From assembly GCA_027039295.1 (NCBI GenBank), contig JALWEW010000101.1, forward strand, positions 1 through 26,702: a DNA stretch of 26,702 bases, given 5' to 3'. This document shows positions 7,396-14,061 of the stretch, in pieces. Each line of letters opens with the position of its first letter. The first letter of the stretch is position 1. The notes beneath the pieces are model-generated. The model saw only the letters and a list, made by a program, of their open reading frames with translations, did no database searches and had not been told where the DNA came from. The stretch comes from Acidilobaceae archaeon (lineage in GTDB: Archaea > Thermoproteota > Thermoprotei_A > Sulfolobales > Acidilobaceae). The translations under genes and the position numbers were made by a program.

Positions 7396-7846
7396 TCCGG
7401 AGCAGGGGGTAGAGTACTAGGGCCGCCTCGGCAGCCGGCCCAAGCCTACCCTGGACGCCGGGGGGATAGATGGGTTTCCCCATGCCTATCTCGGCCTCGC
7501 CGAAGTCGGGGTCCCCCCCATTGAAGGCCACAAGGATCCTCCCCTCCAGGTGGGGCGGGGCCAGGGGGTCGAAGGCCTCGGGCTCCCCCCGCCTGGTGAC
7601 TATTAACACATTCTCGGGTTTTAGCAGGTCGATAGCGTCGCCTAGATCCGGTAGGATCACGAGGTTCATGTTGTTCTTGTAGGCGAGCCTCCCCAGCTCC
7701 CCTAGGCCGTGCTGGGCCGCCGCCCCATAGGCCTTAGTCACCACCAGCTCCCCCAGGCCCAGCCCGGCCACGAGCCTCGCGAAGTCTAGGAGCCTCTGGA
7801 CACTACTCGTGTTATGGAGCACAGGTATTACCCGCACCCTCATCAC
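7367..7846 (-). CDS. SpoU-like archaeal protein (COG4080-type)
   Basis: The N-terminus RVRVIPVLHNTSSVQRLLDF followed by LVVTKAYGAAAQ is characteristic of a conserved archaeal family that databases variously call a SpoU-type rRNA methylase or a RecB-family nuclease; the activity is not established to my knowledge. The 159 residues give an alternating alpha/beta pattern with strands LVVTKA, NLVILPDL, NVLIVTR and ILVAFNGGDPDF, and a Gly/Pro-rich segment GMGKPIYPPGVQGRLGPAAEAAL that could be the knot of a SPOUT fold. ATG 7843, within GGTGATGAGG, is the likely start; a GTG lies one codon earlier. It overlaps the methyltransferase gene before it by about 32 nt and the PhoU gene after it by 29 nt, so it sits inside a tight operon. 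Confidence 0.65.
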   Translation of the reverse strand: MMRVRVIPVLHNTSSVQRLLDFARLVAGLGLGELVVTKAYGAAAQHGLGELGRLAYKNNMNLVILPDLGDAIDLLKPENVLIVTRRGEPEAFDPLAPPHLEGRILVAFNGGDPDFGEAEIGMGKPIYPPGVQGRLGPAAEAALVLYPLLRSVGRVEEGG

Positions 7847-8828
7847 CGGAGAGCCGCTCGAGGAGGTGGCAGGCTATAGCCTTAGCCAGCGGCGGTGGCA
7901 CGGCCTCACCGACCTGGTTATACTGTGCGTCTCGGTTGCCGAGGAACACGTGGTAGTCCGGGAACCCCATGAGGCGTGCCTGCTCCCTCACCGTCAGAAG
8001 CCTGGGCTCGTAGGGGTGTATGAACCTGCTAGTCCCCATTACCGTTGGGGCGTGTCTATGGGGGTGCAGCCTTACATAGTTCGGTAGCCTCCGCCCACCC
8101 GCTCCTCGGTAGTAGATCAGTGCCTCCCCCCACCTGAGCCTCGGTAGCCTCCTCTCATGCCTTCTCCCGGGCGATGGTGGAGGGTCGTGGTTTGGCGGCC
8201 ATGGGGCCCCGGGCGGGGGTAGGCCTCGGAGGGCCTCCTCCACCGTGGGGCCCCGCCTCTTCGGGGGCCTCAGGAGGGTGTTTGATACAAAGACCCTAAG
8301 CCTCCTGCTGGGGGTTCCATGCTCCTCGGCCCTCAACTCGTTGAAGTATATCCTGGGGTAGCCAGCTCGCCTGAGCTCCCTCGCTATAGCCCTCCTTATG
8401 GGGGCCACGAGGCTCCCGGGCACGTTTTCGATAACGAAGAACCTCGGCTTGATCTCCCCTATGAGTCTTATGGCGTGGAGGAACAGCTGGCCAGCAGGGT
8501 CGTCATAGAGCCTCAGGAGCGGGTCCTCCCTGCGCCTTGGGTTCGCTCCTGTGAAGGGCTCGCAGGGCGGGCTCGCTATTACTACGTCGACCTCTCCGCG
8601 GGTGAGGCTGGCGTAGGAGAGTATCTCCTCTCCAGTGAGTTCCTTAGCGTCATCCGCTATTACTACGCTGTGGGGGAAGTTGGCTTTGTATGTCTTGGCG
8701 GCTGGAGGGTAGTTGTCTACTGCGGCCTTCACGTTGAAGCCCGCGAACTCGAAGCCCCTGGCGAAGCCTCCGCCTCCGCTGAATAGGTCGATAGCCACAG
8801 GTCTACTGGCGGGCAAGCCTCTCCTCAT
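7812..8828 (-). CDS. C5-cytosine methyltransferase (solitary)
   Basis: An S-adenosylmethionine-dependent C5-cytosine methyltransferase of 338 aa with the motifs in normal order: I (DLFSGGGGFARGFEFAG, 14-30), IV (PPCEPFTGANPRR, with nucleophile Cys 89), VI (ENV, 134-136), VIII (SRRLRVF, about 174-180), IX (REQARLMGFPD) and X (QVGEAVPPPLAKAI). The target-recognition stretch between VIII and IX is short, about 100 residues, and rich in Pro and Arg. No restriction enzyme lies beside it. It overlaps TFE by 26 nt upstream and the SpoU-like gene by 35 nt downstream. Both DNA and RNA targets are possible: the PFT after PPC is also seen in Dnmt2-type tRNA methyltransferases, and Trm56 is close by. All catalytic residues are present, so it should be active. 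Confidence 0.9.
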   Translation of the reverse strand: MRRGLPASRPVAIDLFSGGGGFARGFEFAGFNVKAAVDNYPPAAKTYKANFPHSVVIADDAKELTGEEILSYASLTRGEVDVVIASPPCEPFTGANPRRREDPLLRLYDDPAGQLFLHAIRLIGEIKPRFFVIENVPGSLVAPIRRAIARELRRAGYPRIYFNELRAEEHGTPSRRLRVFVSNTLLRPPKRRGPTVEEALRGLPPPGAPWPPNHDPPPSPGRRHERRLPRLRWGEALIYYRGAGGRRLPNYVRLHPHRHAPTVMGTSRFIHPYEPRLLTVREQARLMGFPDYHVFLGNRDAQYNQVGEAVPPPLAKAIACHLLERLSGDEGAGNTCAP

Positions 8829-9360
8829 CCCTCGCTATCGACTCCCTGAGCCTACTGATTACTAGCCTGAGGACCTCCTTTATCTCGCTTCTATCGTCCT
8901 CCTCTAGTATGCTGCCGCACTTCGGGCACTGGAAGTCGTACTCGTACGCCTCGTCGAACGTGTAGCGGGAGCCGTCGAGGGGGCAGTAGTAGAACTGGTT
9001 ATTCTCCTCGTATTCTAGCTTAAGTTCGAGGTTGCGCAGCACGCTCTTCTTCCTGCTGAGGAGCACGTTGTTTATCGTGTGTAGGTTAAGCTTCCAGTAG
9101 TACCGCGTGGCACCCGTCTCCGGGTGCTTGCCCCTCCTATAGGAGGCTAGCCTTAGCTCGTATAGGAGCCGTAGGATCCTCCTTATCTCGCCCTGTCTGA
9201 TGTTGGTTAGCTCCTCCAGCTCCTCGTCGCTGAGTCCCTTCCCGTTCTTCTCCGAGAGCAGCTTCCTGAGTATGGTGGCTGCGTGATCCGAGTCCAGCCT
9301 CACCATGGAGGCCACGGCCCGCACGAATCTCTCCAGCAGCTCGGAGTCAGCCTGGCTCAC
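8803..9360 (-). CDS. tfe: Transcription factor E, alpha subunit
   Basis: Homologue of TFIIE-alpha, which helps RNA polymerase open promoters bound by TBP and TFB. The 185-aa protein has an N-terminal extended winged helix (about 5-110: LSDEELEELTNIRQGEIRRI, LYELRLASYRRGKHPETG, YYWKLNLHTINNVL), then a zinc-ribbon region. The ribbon reads YYCPLDGSRYTFDEA and later FQCPKCGS, so Cys 126, 145 and 148 are present but the fourth position is Asp 129. A short acidic and helical tail follows. The start is GTG 9360, and the gene overlaps Trm56 by 14 nt. It belongs to the operon containing aMBF1, linking two general transcription factors. Confidence 0.93.
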   Translation of the reverse strand: MSQADSELLERFVRAVASMVRLDSDHAATILRKLLSEKNGKGLSDEELEELTNIRQGEIRRILRLLYELRLASYRRGKHPETGATRYYWKLNLHTINNVLLSRKKSVLRNLELKLEYEENNQFYYCPLDGSRYTFDEAYEYDFQCPKCGSILEEDDRSEIKEVLRLVISRLRESIARDEERLARQ

Positions 9361-9910
9361 TGCTCGACACCACGCTCTTCCCTCTCCTTGATGGTCGTAT
9401 CTCGAGTCTCGCCCTAGGATATCTAGTATAGAGTTCCCGGCCCCTATATAGCCTATCCAGAAACAAAGCTAGGGCAGCTACTTCCGAGTGTGGCTGGTTG
9501 CCAACGGCTACATTCCAGTCGGCTACCTCATAGTAGAATCTCTCCACCTTCTCGGCCCCCACGATTACCAGCTTGGGGTTTGGGTCGGCCCTTATCTCCT
9601 CTACTACGAAGTCGAGGGGGAGACCGTACATCGTGAGGTGGACCACGCGTCCCCCCTCCCCCCTCCACCTCCTGACATAGCTCTTGCCGTTGACTCCACA
9701 CTCTAGGTGCATCTCCCCGCCCCATCTCTTGAGGACCCCCTTGATGGATGCGGTGATAGAGTCGTCGCATATGCCCTCTAGTATGAATCCGTTAGCCCCG
9801 AAGGCCCTGGCAACCAATGCGACGTGCGTGGTTATCCTCTTATCTCTCTCGGGCCTGTGGCCCAGCCGTAGCACGTAGACCCTCCCGTAGGGCCTCCAGG
9901 GCTCCTCCAT
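9347..9910 (-). CDS. trm56: tRNA (cytidine-56-2'-O)-methyltransferase Trm56
   Basis: SPOUT-class enzyme that methylates the ribose of C56 in the T-loop of archaeal tRNAs. The N-terminal signature VLRLGHRPERDKRITTHVAL is diagnostic of the family, and the knot region LVIVGAEKVERFYYEVADWN followed by AVGNQPHSEVAALAL (about 113-150) supplies the AdoMet site. ATG 9910 is preceded by GAGGTGG at suitable spacing; it makes a 71-nt overlap with hflX. A GTG at 9874 behind GGGAGG is the alternative and would lose the first strand residues. Length 187 aa is normal. It lies between HflX and TFE in one tightly overlapping operon. Confidence 0.93.
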   Translation of the reverse strand: MEEPWRPYGRVYVLRLGHRPERDKRITTHVALVARAFGANGFILEGICDDSITASIKGVLKRWGGEMHLECGVNGKSYVRRWRGEGGRVVHLTMYGLPLDFVVEEIRADPNPKLVIVGAEKVERFYYEVADWNVAVGNQPHSEVAALALFLDRLYRGRELYTRYPRARLEIRPSRRGKSVVSSSEPG

Positions 9911-10985
9911 GCCCGGCCACCTCTATCACGCAGTCGGAGAGCCTATCAATGTTGACGCCCCTATACGCAGATATGGGCAGGACGCACGCTACCTCGCTCC
10001 TAGGGGAGGCTAGGCCCTCCAGTAGGGCTAGCTTATCCCTCAGCGACTCGTTGTCTAGAAGGTCGATCTTGTTAGCGGCTACAATGGTGGGGATTCCGAC
10101 GGCCCCTACCTGCTCCATGATCTCGAAGCCCGATGCGAGTTCTTCGACAATCTCTCCCTGAGGCTTGCTCGCGTCAACCACGAATATTATAGCGTTGCTA
10201 TCACTTATCTCCTCCAGGGTACTGTGGAATGCCTCGATTATAGTGGGGGGGACGTCCCGGATGAAGCCGACTGTGTCTATAAAGACTACATCCATGCCCC
10301 TAAGCCTTACCCTATAGTGCTTAGGCTGTAGTGTGGTGAAGTACTCGGGTCCGACTCTCTTGGATAGGCCTGTCAGCCTATTGAAGAGCGTGGTCTTGCC
10401 CGCGCTTGCATAGCCTACAATGGAGACGTGGATCATGCCCTCACGGTACCTCTTGGATCTCCTTATTGACCTCAGATGTCGGAGCCCCTCGAGTTCCCTC
10501 CTTAGCTTGGCGAGCCTGCTTGTGAGGTGGCGGTAGTAAGCGTCCACAGCGTAACCTCCGGGCCCCAGGAAGCCTGGGAGCTCTCCCATCTTGCTCCTCC
10601 TGATCATCTCCCTGATTAGTGGTATCTCGTGCTTGATCCTTGCCATCTCGATCTGGAGCTTGGCCTCGCGGCTCCCGGCGTGGCGCACGAAGATCTCTAG
10701 GATAAGCTCTACCCGGTCTATGACCCTCCTGCGCGTGGCCTTCATGAGTGCGAAGAGTGTTGACGGCTGCGGCTCGCCATACACTATTATCGCGTCGGGA
10801 TTCTCCTCCTCGGCCTTTAGGGAGATCTCCTCTATCAGCCCCCTACCCAGCCTCCGCTCGTACCTGCTCTTCCATATCCTGACTACTCTATAGCCCGCGG
10901 TCTCGGCTAGCTTCAGCGCCTCTTCCAGTTGGCCTTTCTTAGAGCGAGGTATGACTAGGAAGGCCCTCTCCAAGCTAATCCTCAT
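9840..10985 (-). CDS. hflX: GTPase HflX
   Basis: Ribosome-associated GTPase; bacterial relatives bind the large subunit and split stalled ribosomes. The 381-aa protein has the N-terminal HflX domain (about 1-130, with SKYERRLG-like and HAGSREAKLQIEMARIKHE segments), the linker GPGGYAVD where bacterial proteins have GPGE, a coiled helix pair, then the G domain: G1 GYASAGKTTLFN (191-202), G3 DTVGFIRDVPP (237-247) and G4 NKID (305-308). The ATG at 10985 overlaps the aMBF1 stop by 11 nt, so translation is probably coupled. The last 20 residues, after CVIEVAGHGG, are read through the start of trm56 and look less conserved. Confidence 0.93.
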   Translation of the reverse strand: MRISLERAFLVIPRSKKGQLEEALKLAETAGYRVVRIWKSRYERRLGRGLIEEISLKAEEENPDAIIVYGEPQPSTLFALMKATRRRVIDRVELILEIFVRHAGSREAKLQIEMARIKHEIPLIREMIRRSKMGELPGFLGPGGYAVDAYYRHLTSRLAKLRRELEGLRHLRSIRRSKRYREGMIHVSIVGYASAGKTTLFNRLTGLSKRVGPEYFTTLQPKHYRVRLRGMDVVFIDTVGFIRDVPPTIIEAFHSTLEEISDSNAIIFVVDASKPQGEIVEELASGFEIMEQVGAVGIPTIVAANKIDLLDNESLRDKLALLEGLASPRSEVACVLPISAYRGVNIDRLSDCVIEVAGHGGALEALREGLRATAGPQARER

Positions 10986-11469
10986 CCCTCCGTATAACTA
11001 CCACATCACCCAGTGTGGGGTAGTCGCCGCTAGGCGGGGCCAGCGGCCCCTCAGGCTCCTCGGTCGGCACGAGCAGCTTCACGCCTAACACCTTCTCCAT
11101 CCGCCTTGCCAGGTCTATGCTCGGCTTCATCTTGCCTTGCTCTATCTTGCGTAGCAGGGACTCGCTTATGCGGAGCTTCATGGCTAGCTCCTTCGTTGAG
11201 AGGCCTCTCGCCTGGCGGGCGCTCCTGATGCGATCGTAGTAGTCCTCTACGATCTCATACTCTACGATCTCACTCCTCCTAGGCCTCGCTACAACCCTCC
11301 TGGGGGTCTCCCTGCGGCGGATGGGCTTCGCTCTCCCGCTCCTCACGAGCTTCATGTAGCAGCTGGCGCAGAGCACCATTTCGACGCCGTCTACCTCGGC
11401 ATAGTAGGGGCGCCCGACTATGGGCATCCCACATATCTCACAGTAAAGCGTCTCCTTCTTCCTGGGCAA
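10975..11469 (-). CDS. mbf1: Multiprotein bridging factor aMBF1
   Basis: Archaeal MBF1 homologue, a zinc-ribbon plus Cro-type helix-turn-helix protein that associates with ribosomes or transcription factors. Seen: an N-terminal CEICGMPIVGRPYYAEVDG, then LCASC, giving two CxxC pairs, a basic linker, and an HTH domain (RSARQARGLSTKELAMKL, SESLLRKIEQGKMKPSIDL). The TTG at 11469 is preferred over an in-frame GTG at 11481: GGGAGGGG precedes the TTG, the resulting MPRKKETLYCEICG is the usual family beginning, and the TATA box at 11503-11510 puts the transcription start near 11480. It is the first gene of the long minus-strand operon. Confidence 0.92.
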   Translation of the reverse strand: MPRKKETLYCEICGMPIVGRPYYAEVDGVEMVLCASCYMKLVRSGRAKPIRRRETPRRVVARPRRSEIVEYEIVEDYYDRIRSARQARGLSTKELAMKLRISESLLRKIEQGKMKPSIDLARRMEKVLGVKLLVPTEEPEGPLAPPSGDYPTLGDVVVIRRDED

Positions 11470-11502
11470 CGCCCCTCCCACGGGCCGCGCGGCCCCAGAG
11501 GG

Positions 11503-11510
11503 TATTATCA
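11503..11510 (-). promoter_or_regulatory. TATA box for the aMBF1 operon
   Basis: TGATAATA on the minus strand, about 26 nt before the expected transcription start near 11480 and 35 nt before the TTG at 11469. It would drive aMBF1, HflX, Trm56, TFE and the genes after them. Assigned by position and composition only. Confidence 0.45.
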
Positions 11511-11530
11511 GATGCGACTGGCGTGTCCCC

Positions 11531-11537
11531 TTTTAAT
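11531..11537 (+). promoter_or_regulatory. TATA box for PAN
   Basis: TTTTAAT preceded by a C-run, the only AT-rich element directly upstream of the PAN start codons. A transcription start about 25 nt downstream falls near 11560, leaving a leader of 7 to 16 nt depending on which GTG is used. It is separate from the aMBF1 box, unlike the shared boxes elsewhere in the window. Confidence 0.5.
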
Positions 11538-11566
11538 GCGTATCCCCGCGGAGTCCAGGCGATGGA

Positions 11567-12769
11567 GTGGGAGCCGTGTCGCTTAGCAGCAATAGCAGGA
11601 GCAAGCCGCAGGGGGGCTACGACGCCGCACCACTCGAGGAGGAGATCCAGTACCTGCGGAGGCGGGTACAGGAACTCATGAAGGAGAAGATAGCGCTTCA
11701 GAGGGACCTAGAGCACTATAAAAGCGAGGTGACCAGGCTGCTCAGTCCCCCATTGATCGAGGCCGTCGTACTGGAGGTACTGGACGATGGGAGGGTTATC
11801 GTGAAGAGTAGCACGGGGCCGAACCTCATAGTTAACACAGTAGCTGGCATCGACCCTCAATCATTGAGGCCTGGTATGATGGTGGCACTCAACAATAGAG
11901 CCTCAACGATAGTCAGCGTCCTCCCGAACAGGTTCGACCCTATAGTCAAGAGCATGGAGGTCGTTGAGAAGCCAAACGTTACATTCAACGATATAGGCGG
12001 GCTCAAAGAGCAGATAAGGGAGGTATATGAAGCCGTGGTCCTCCCATTGAAGAGACCGGATCTCTTCAGGGAACTGGGAATAGAGCCTCCCAGGGGGGTT
12101 CTGCTCTACGGCCCGCCCGGTACGGGCAAGACCCTGCTAGCCAAGGCAGTTGCGAGGGAGTCAGGGGCGACATTCATAAGGGTGGTTGCCAGCGAGTTCG
12201 TGAATAAGTTCATAGGAGAGGGTGCCAGGCTCGTGAGGGAGGTCTTCAGGCTGGCGAGGCGCAAGGCCCCATCAATAGTATTCATAGACGAGATAGACGC
12301 CATAGGGGCCCGCCGCCTAGAGCTAGGCACAAGCGGTGATAGGGAAGTGCAGAGGACGCTTGTCCAGCTGCTAGCCGAAATGGACGGCTTCGATCCCCTG
12401 GGCAATGTTAAGGTGATAGCGGCGACCAACAGGCTAGACCTACTGGACCCGGCGTTGCTAAGGCCGGGGCGGTTTGACCGTATAATCGAGATACCCCTGC
12501 CGGACAAGCAGGGGAGAGTGGAGATATTGAGAATACACACGAGGAGGATGAAGCTGGATAGAGATGTGGATCTAGAGATGATAGCGGAGATAACGGAGGG
12601 CTTCAGCGGTGCCGACCTCAAAGCAGTGGTAGTCGAAGCAGGCTACAATGCACTGCGGAGGAACTCCAAGGTAGTGAACCTAACAGACTTCCTCAGGGCT
12701 GTAGAGAAGGTGAGGAGGAGGCTGAAGAACTCCAGCAGAGTAGAGGGGAGCAGCCTCCTACACACCTAA
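11567..12769 (+). CDS. pan: Proteasome-activating nucleotidase (PAN)
   Basis: Hexameric AAA ATPase that unfolds substrates and feeds them to the 20S proteasome. The 400-aa protein has an N-terminal coiled coil (about 23-60), an OB domain (about 62-125), then the AAA module: Walker A GPPGTGKT (182-189), pore loop KFIGEG (214-219), Walker B IVFIDEIDAIGARR (237-250), and LLDPALLRPGRFDR with its arginine fingers. The helical domain ends NSSRVEGSSLLHT. The last three residues are Leu-His-Thr, so the C-terminal HbYX motif by which PAN opens the proteasome gate is not intact. The start may be GTG 11567 or GTG 11576; the latter has GGAG at better spacing. A perfect hairpin follows the stop by one nucleotide. 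Confidence 0.95.
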   Translation: MGAVSLSSNSRSKPQGGYDAAPLEEEIQYLRRRVQELMKEKIALQRDLEHYKSEVTRLLSPPLIEAVVLEVLDDGRVIVKSSTGPNLIVNTVAGIDPQSLRPGMMVALNNRASTIVSVLPNRFDPIVKSMEVVEKPNVTFNDIGGLKEQIREVYEAVVLPLKRPDLFRELGIEPPRGVLLYGPPGTGKTLLAKAVARESGATFIRVVASEFVNKFIGEGARLVREVFRLARRKAPSIVFIDEIDAIGARRLELGTSGDREVQRTLVQLLAEMDGFDPLGNVKVIAATNRLDLLDPALLRPGRFDRIIEIPLPDKQGRVEILRIHTRRMKLDRDVDLEMIAEITEGFSGADLKAVVVEAGYNALRRNSKVVNLTDFLRAVEKVRRRLKNSSRVEGSSLLHT

Positions 12770-12770
12770 C

Positions 12771-12820
12771 CTCTTAGCCCTAGCGCTCCCTACTATCCAT
12801 GGGAGCGCTAGGGCTAAGAG
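12771..12820. repeat. Perfect 20-bp inverted repeat after PAN
   Basis: The left arm (12771-12790, beginning CTCTTAGCCC) and right arm (12801-12820, ending GGGCTAAGAG) are exact reverse complements over all 20 bases, separated by the 10-nt loop TACTATCCAT. It begins one nucleotide after the PAN stop codon. A second small palindrome, GCCCCGGGGGC, follows at once (12820-12830). No T-run follows, so it is not a standard terminator. In RNA it would form a very stable stem between PAN and the PUA gene, which has no evident promoter of its own. Likely roles are mRNA protection, processing, or reducing downstream expression. Confidence 0.95.
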
Positions 12821-12848
12821 CCCCGGGGGCACTGGGCCTCTCCTCGGT

Positions 12849-13313
12849 GTGCACTTGAGGCCTCGGAGGCCCTATCCCGAGGAGCTTGATTTGATAGCTT
12901 CGCTTCTAGCGTTCCAGTTTAGCTGGCGTGTAGCCGATGCATTCTGCGCCCTCAGGGATTCCGTTACTATAACCGTGGCGAGGAGGCGTATACGCTATGT
13001 CTACATTGACGGTAGGCATGCCCTGACCCTGAGGCCCACCACGGGTCTCTTCACGATATCGAGGGTGATGGGTGGGGTTATAGTTAGAGCCGAGCCGCCG
13101 CCACGGTTCAGGGTTATCGTGCGTGGTGATAGAGATATTAAGGGGAGCGTGTTGGCGAGGGACCTAGTAGAGATGGATGATAATATCCGTCCCGGCGACG
13201 AGGTAGTCGTGGTGACACCCAACGATGAAGTGCTTGCCACCGGCAGGGCGAGGGTCTCCGCGGGCCTGGCTAGGAGCTTGGTGTACGGTGAGATTGTGAG
13301 GGTGAGGAGGTAG
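12849..13313 (+). CDS. PUA-domain protein resembling the C-terminus of archaeosine TGT
   Basis: A 154-aa protein whose residues about 45-154 match the linker and PUA region that ends full-length archaeal tRNA-guanine transglycosylase: IRYVYIDGRHALTLRPTTGL, RFRVIVRGDRDIKG, IRPGDEVVVVTPNDEVLATG and a terminal GEIVRVRR. The TgtA gene at 14062-15597 lacks exactly this part. It may therefore be the detached tRNA 3'-end-binding domain of a split enzyme; that is inferred from complementary domain content. GTG 12849 is the start. Its stop overlaps the GTG of the PAC2 gene by one base (TAGTG), so these two are translationally coupled. No promoter is seen between the hairpin and this gene. Confidence 0.8.
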   Translation: MHLRPRRPYPEELDLIASLLAFQFSWRVADAFCALRDSVTITVARRRIRYVYIDGRHALTLRPTTGLFTISRVMGGVIVRAEPPPRFRVIVRGDRDIKGSVLARDLVEMDDNIRPGDEVVVVTPNDEVLATGRARVSAGLARSLVYGEIVRVRR

Positions 13314-14056
13314 TGGCTGAGGTAGTGTTGCGGGTGCCGCGGAATCTCCTGGAGGATTCTATCCTCGTAACAGGCTTTAGAGGCTTCGGCATGGTTGGAT
13401 ACCTACTTACCAAATACGCGGCCCAGGCATTGGGTGCTAGGAAGGCAGGCTTCATATTACCCGAAGGTGATATCCCTCCCATGATAATAATCGAGTCGGA
13501 TGGGCCAGGGTTCCCCTATGAGATCTACTACTCCGAGGAGCCCCGCGTGGTGTTCATACTTAACAGGGCGATGCCGGAGCGCGAGGAGTGGACCGCGTAC
13601 ACCGAGGCTCTAGCCTCCTTCGCGGCTGAGCTCGGCGTGAAGCTCGCGGTCCTGGCTGGAGGCCTTAGCAGGGATTACATGCCCGAGAACGAGGAGTACG
13701 GCTACCGGTGGATAGGTAACTCCCACTACCTTAAACTGGGGGGTAAACTGCCTGCCCCGCAGATGGAGGAGGGCCTTGGAGTAATGGGGCCTCTAGCCAC
13801 GCTCTACATTCTAATGGAGTACTACGAGATACCCACACTAATACTTCTGCCGTACTCTATGGTCGAGGAGGTTGACTATGATGCCGTGCTACGCGGCATG
13901 AAAGTGCTCTCAGAGATCCTGGGCGTGGAGCTCAAGGCGCCTGCGTTAGAGGAGGCCGCGGAGAAGCAGAAGGCACTCCTCATGAAGCTAGCCGAGATGA
14001 GCGAGAGCGGCGAGGAAAGCCCTCGTCGCAGGGAGAGCGGCCCCTTCTACATGTAG
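13313..14056 (+). CDS. PAC2-family proteasome assembly chaperone homologue (PbaB-like)
   Basis: PAC2/DUF75 family protein of 247 aa. Seen: GFRGFGMVGYLLTKYAAQAL near the N-terminus, a central LAVLAGGLSRDYMPENEEYG, GVMGPLATLYILMEYYEIP and a C-terminal helix followed by a charged tail that ends GPFYM. The last three residues Phe-Tyr-Met fit the HbYX consensus for docking into 20S alpha-ring pockets. The archaeal relative PbaB is known to bind the proteasome this way and to act as an activator. It starts at a GTG preceded by GAGGAGG, overlapping the PUA gene stop by one base, and lies 0.5 kb downstream of PAN on the same strand. Confidence 0.88.
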   Translation: MAEVVLRVPRNLLEDSILVTGFRGFGMVGYLLTKYAAQALGARKAGFILPEGDIPPMIIIESDGPGFPYEIYYSEEPRVVFILNRAMPEREEWTAYTEALASFAAELGVKLAVLAGGLSRDYMPENEEYGYRWIGNSHYLKLGGKLPAPQMEEGLGVMGPLATLYILMEYYEIPTLILLPYSMVEEVDYDAVLRGMKVLSEILGVELKAPALEEAAEKQKALLMKLAEMSESGEESPRRRESGPFYM

Positions 14057-14061
14057 GCCGC

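Noticed and set aside
8319..8786. 155-codon plus-strand frame opposite the cytosine methyltransferase
   Set aside because: The methyltransferase shows all catalytic motifs on the other strand; this frame has no motif and no start signal.
12106..12621. 171-codon open frame antisense to PAN
   Set aside because: It mirrors the conserved AAA module, is Ser-rich and has no family features; it is a shadow of a GC-rich gene.
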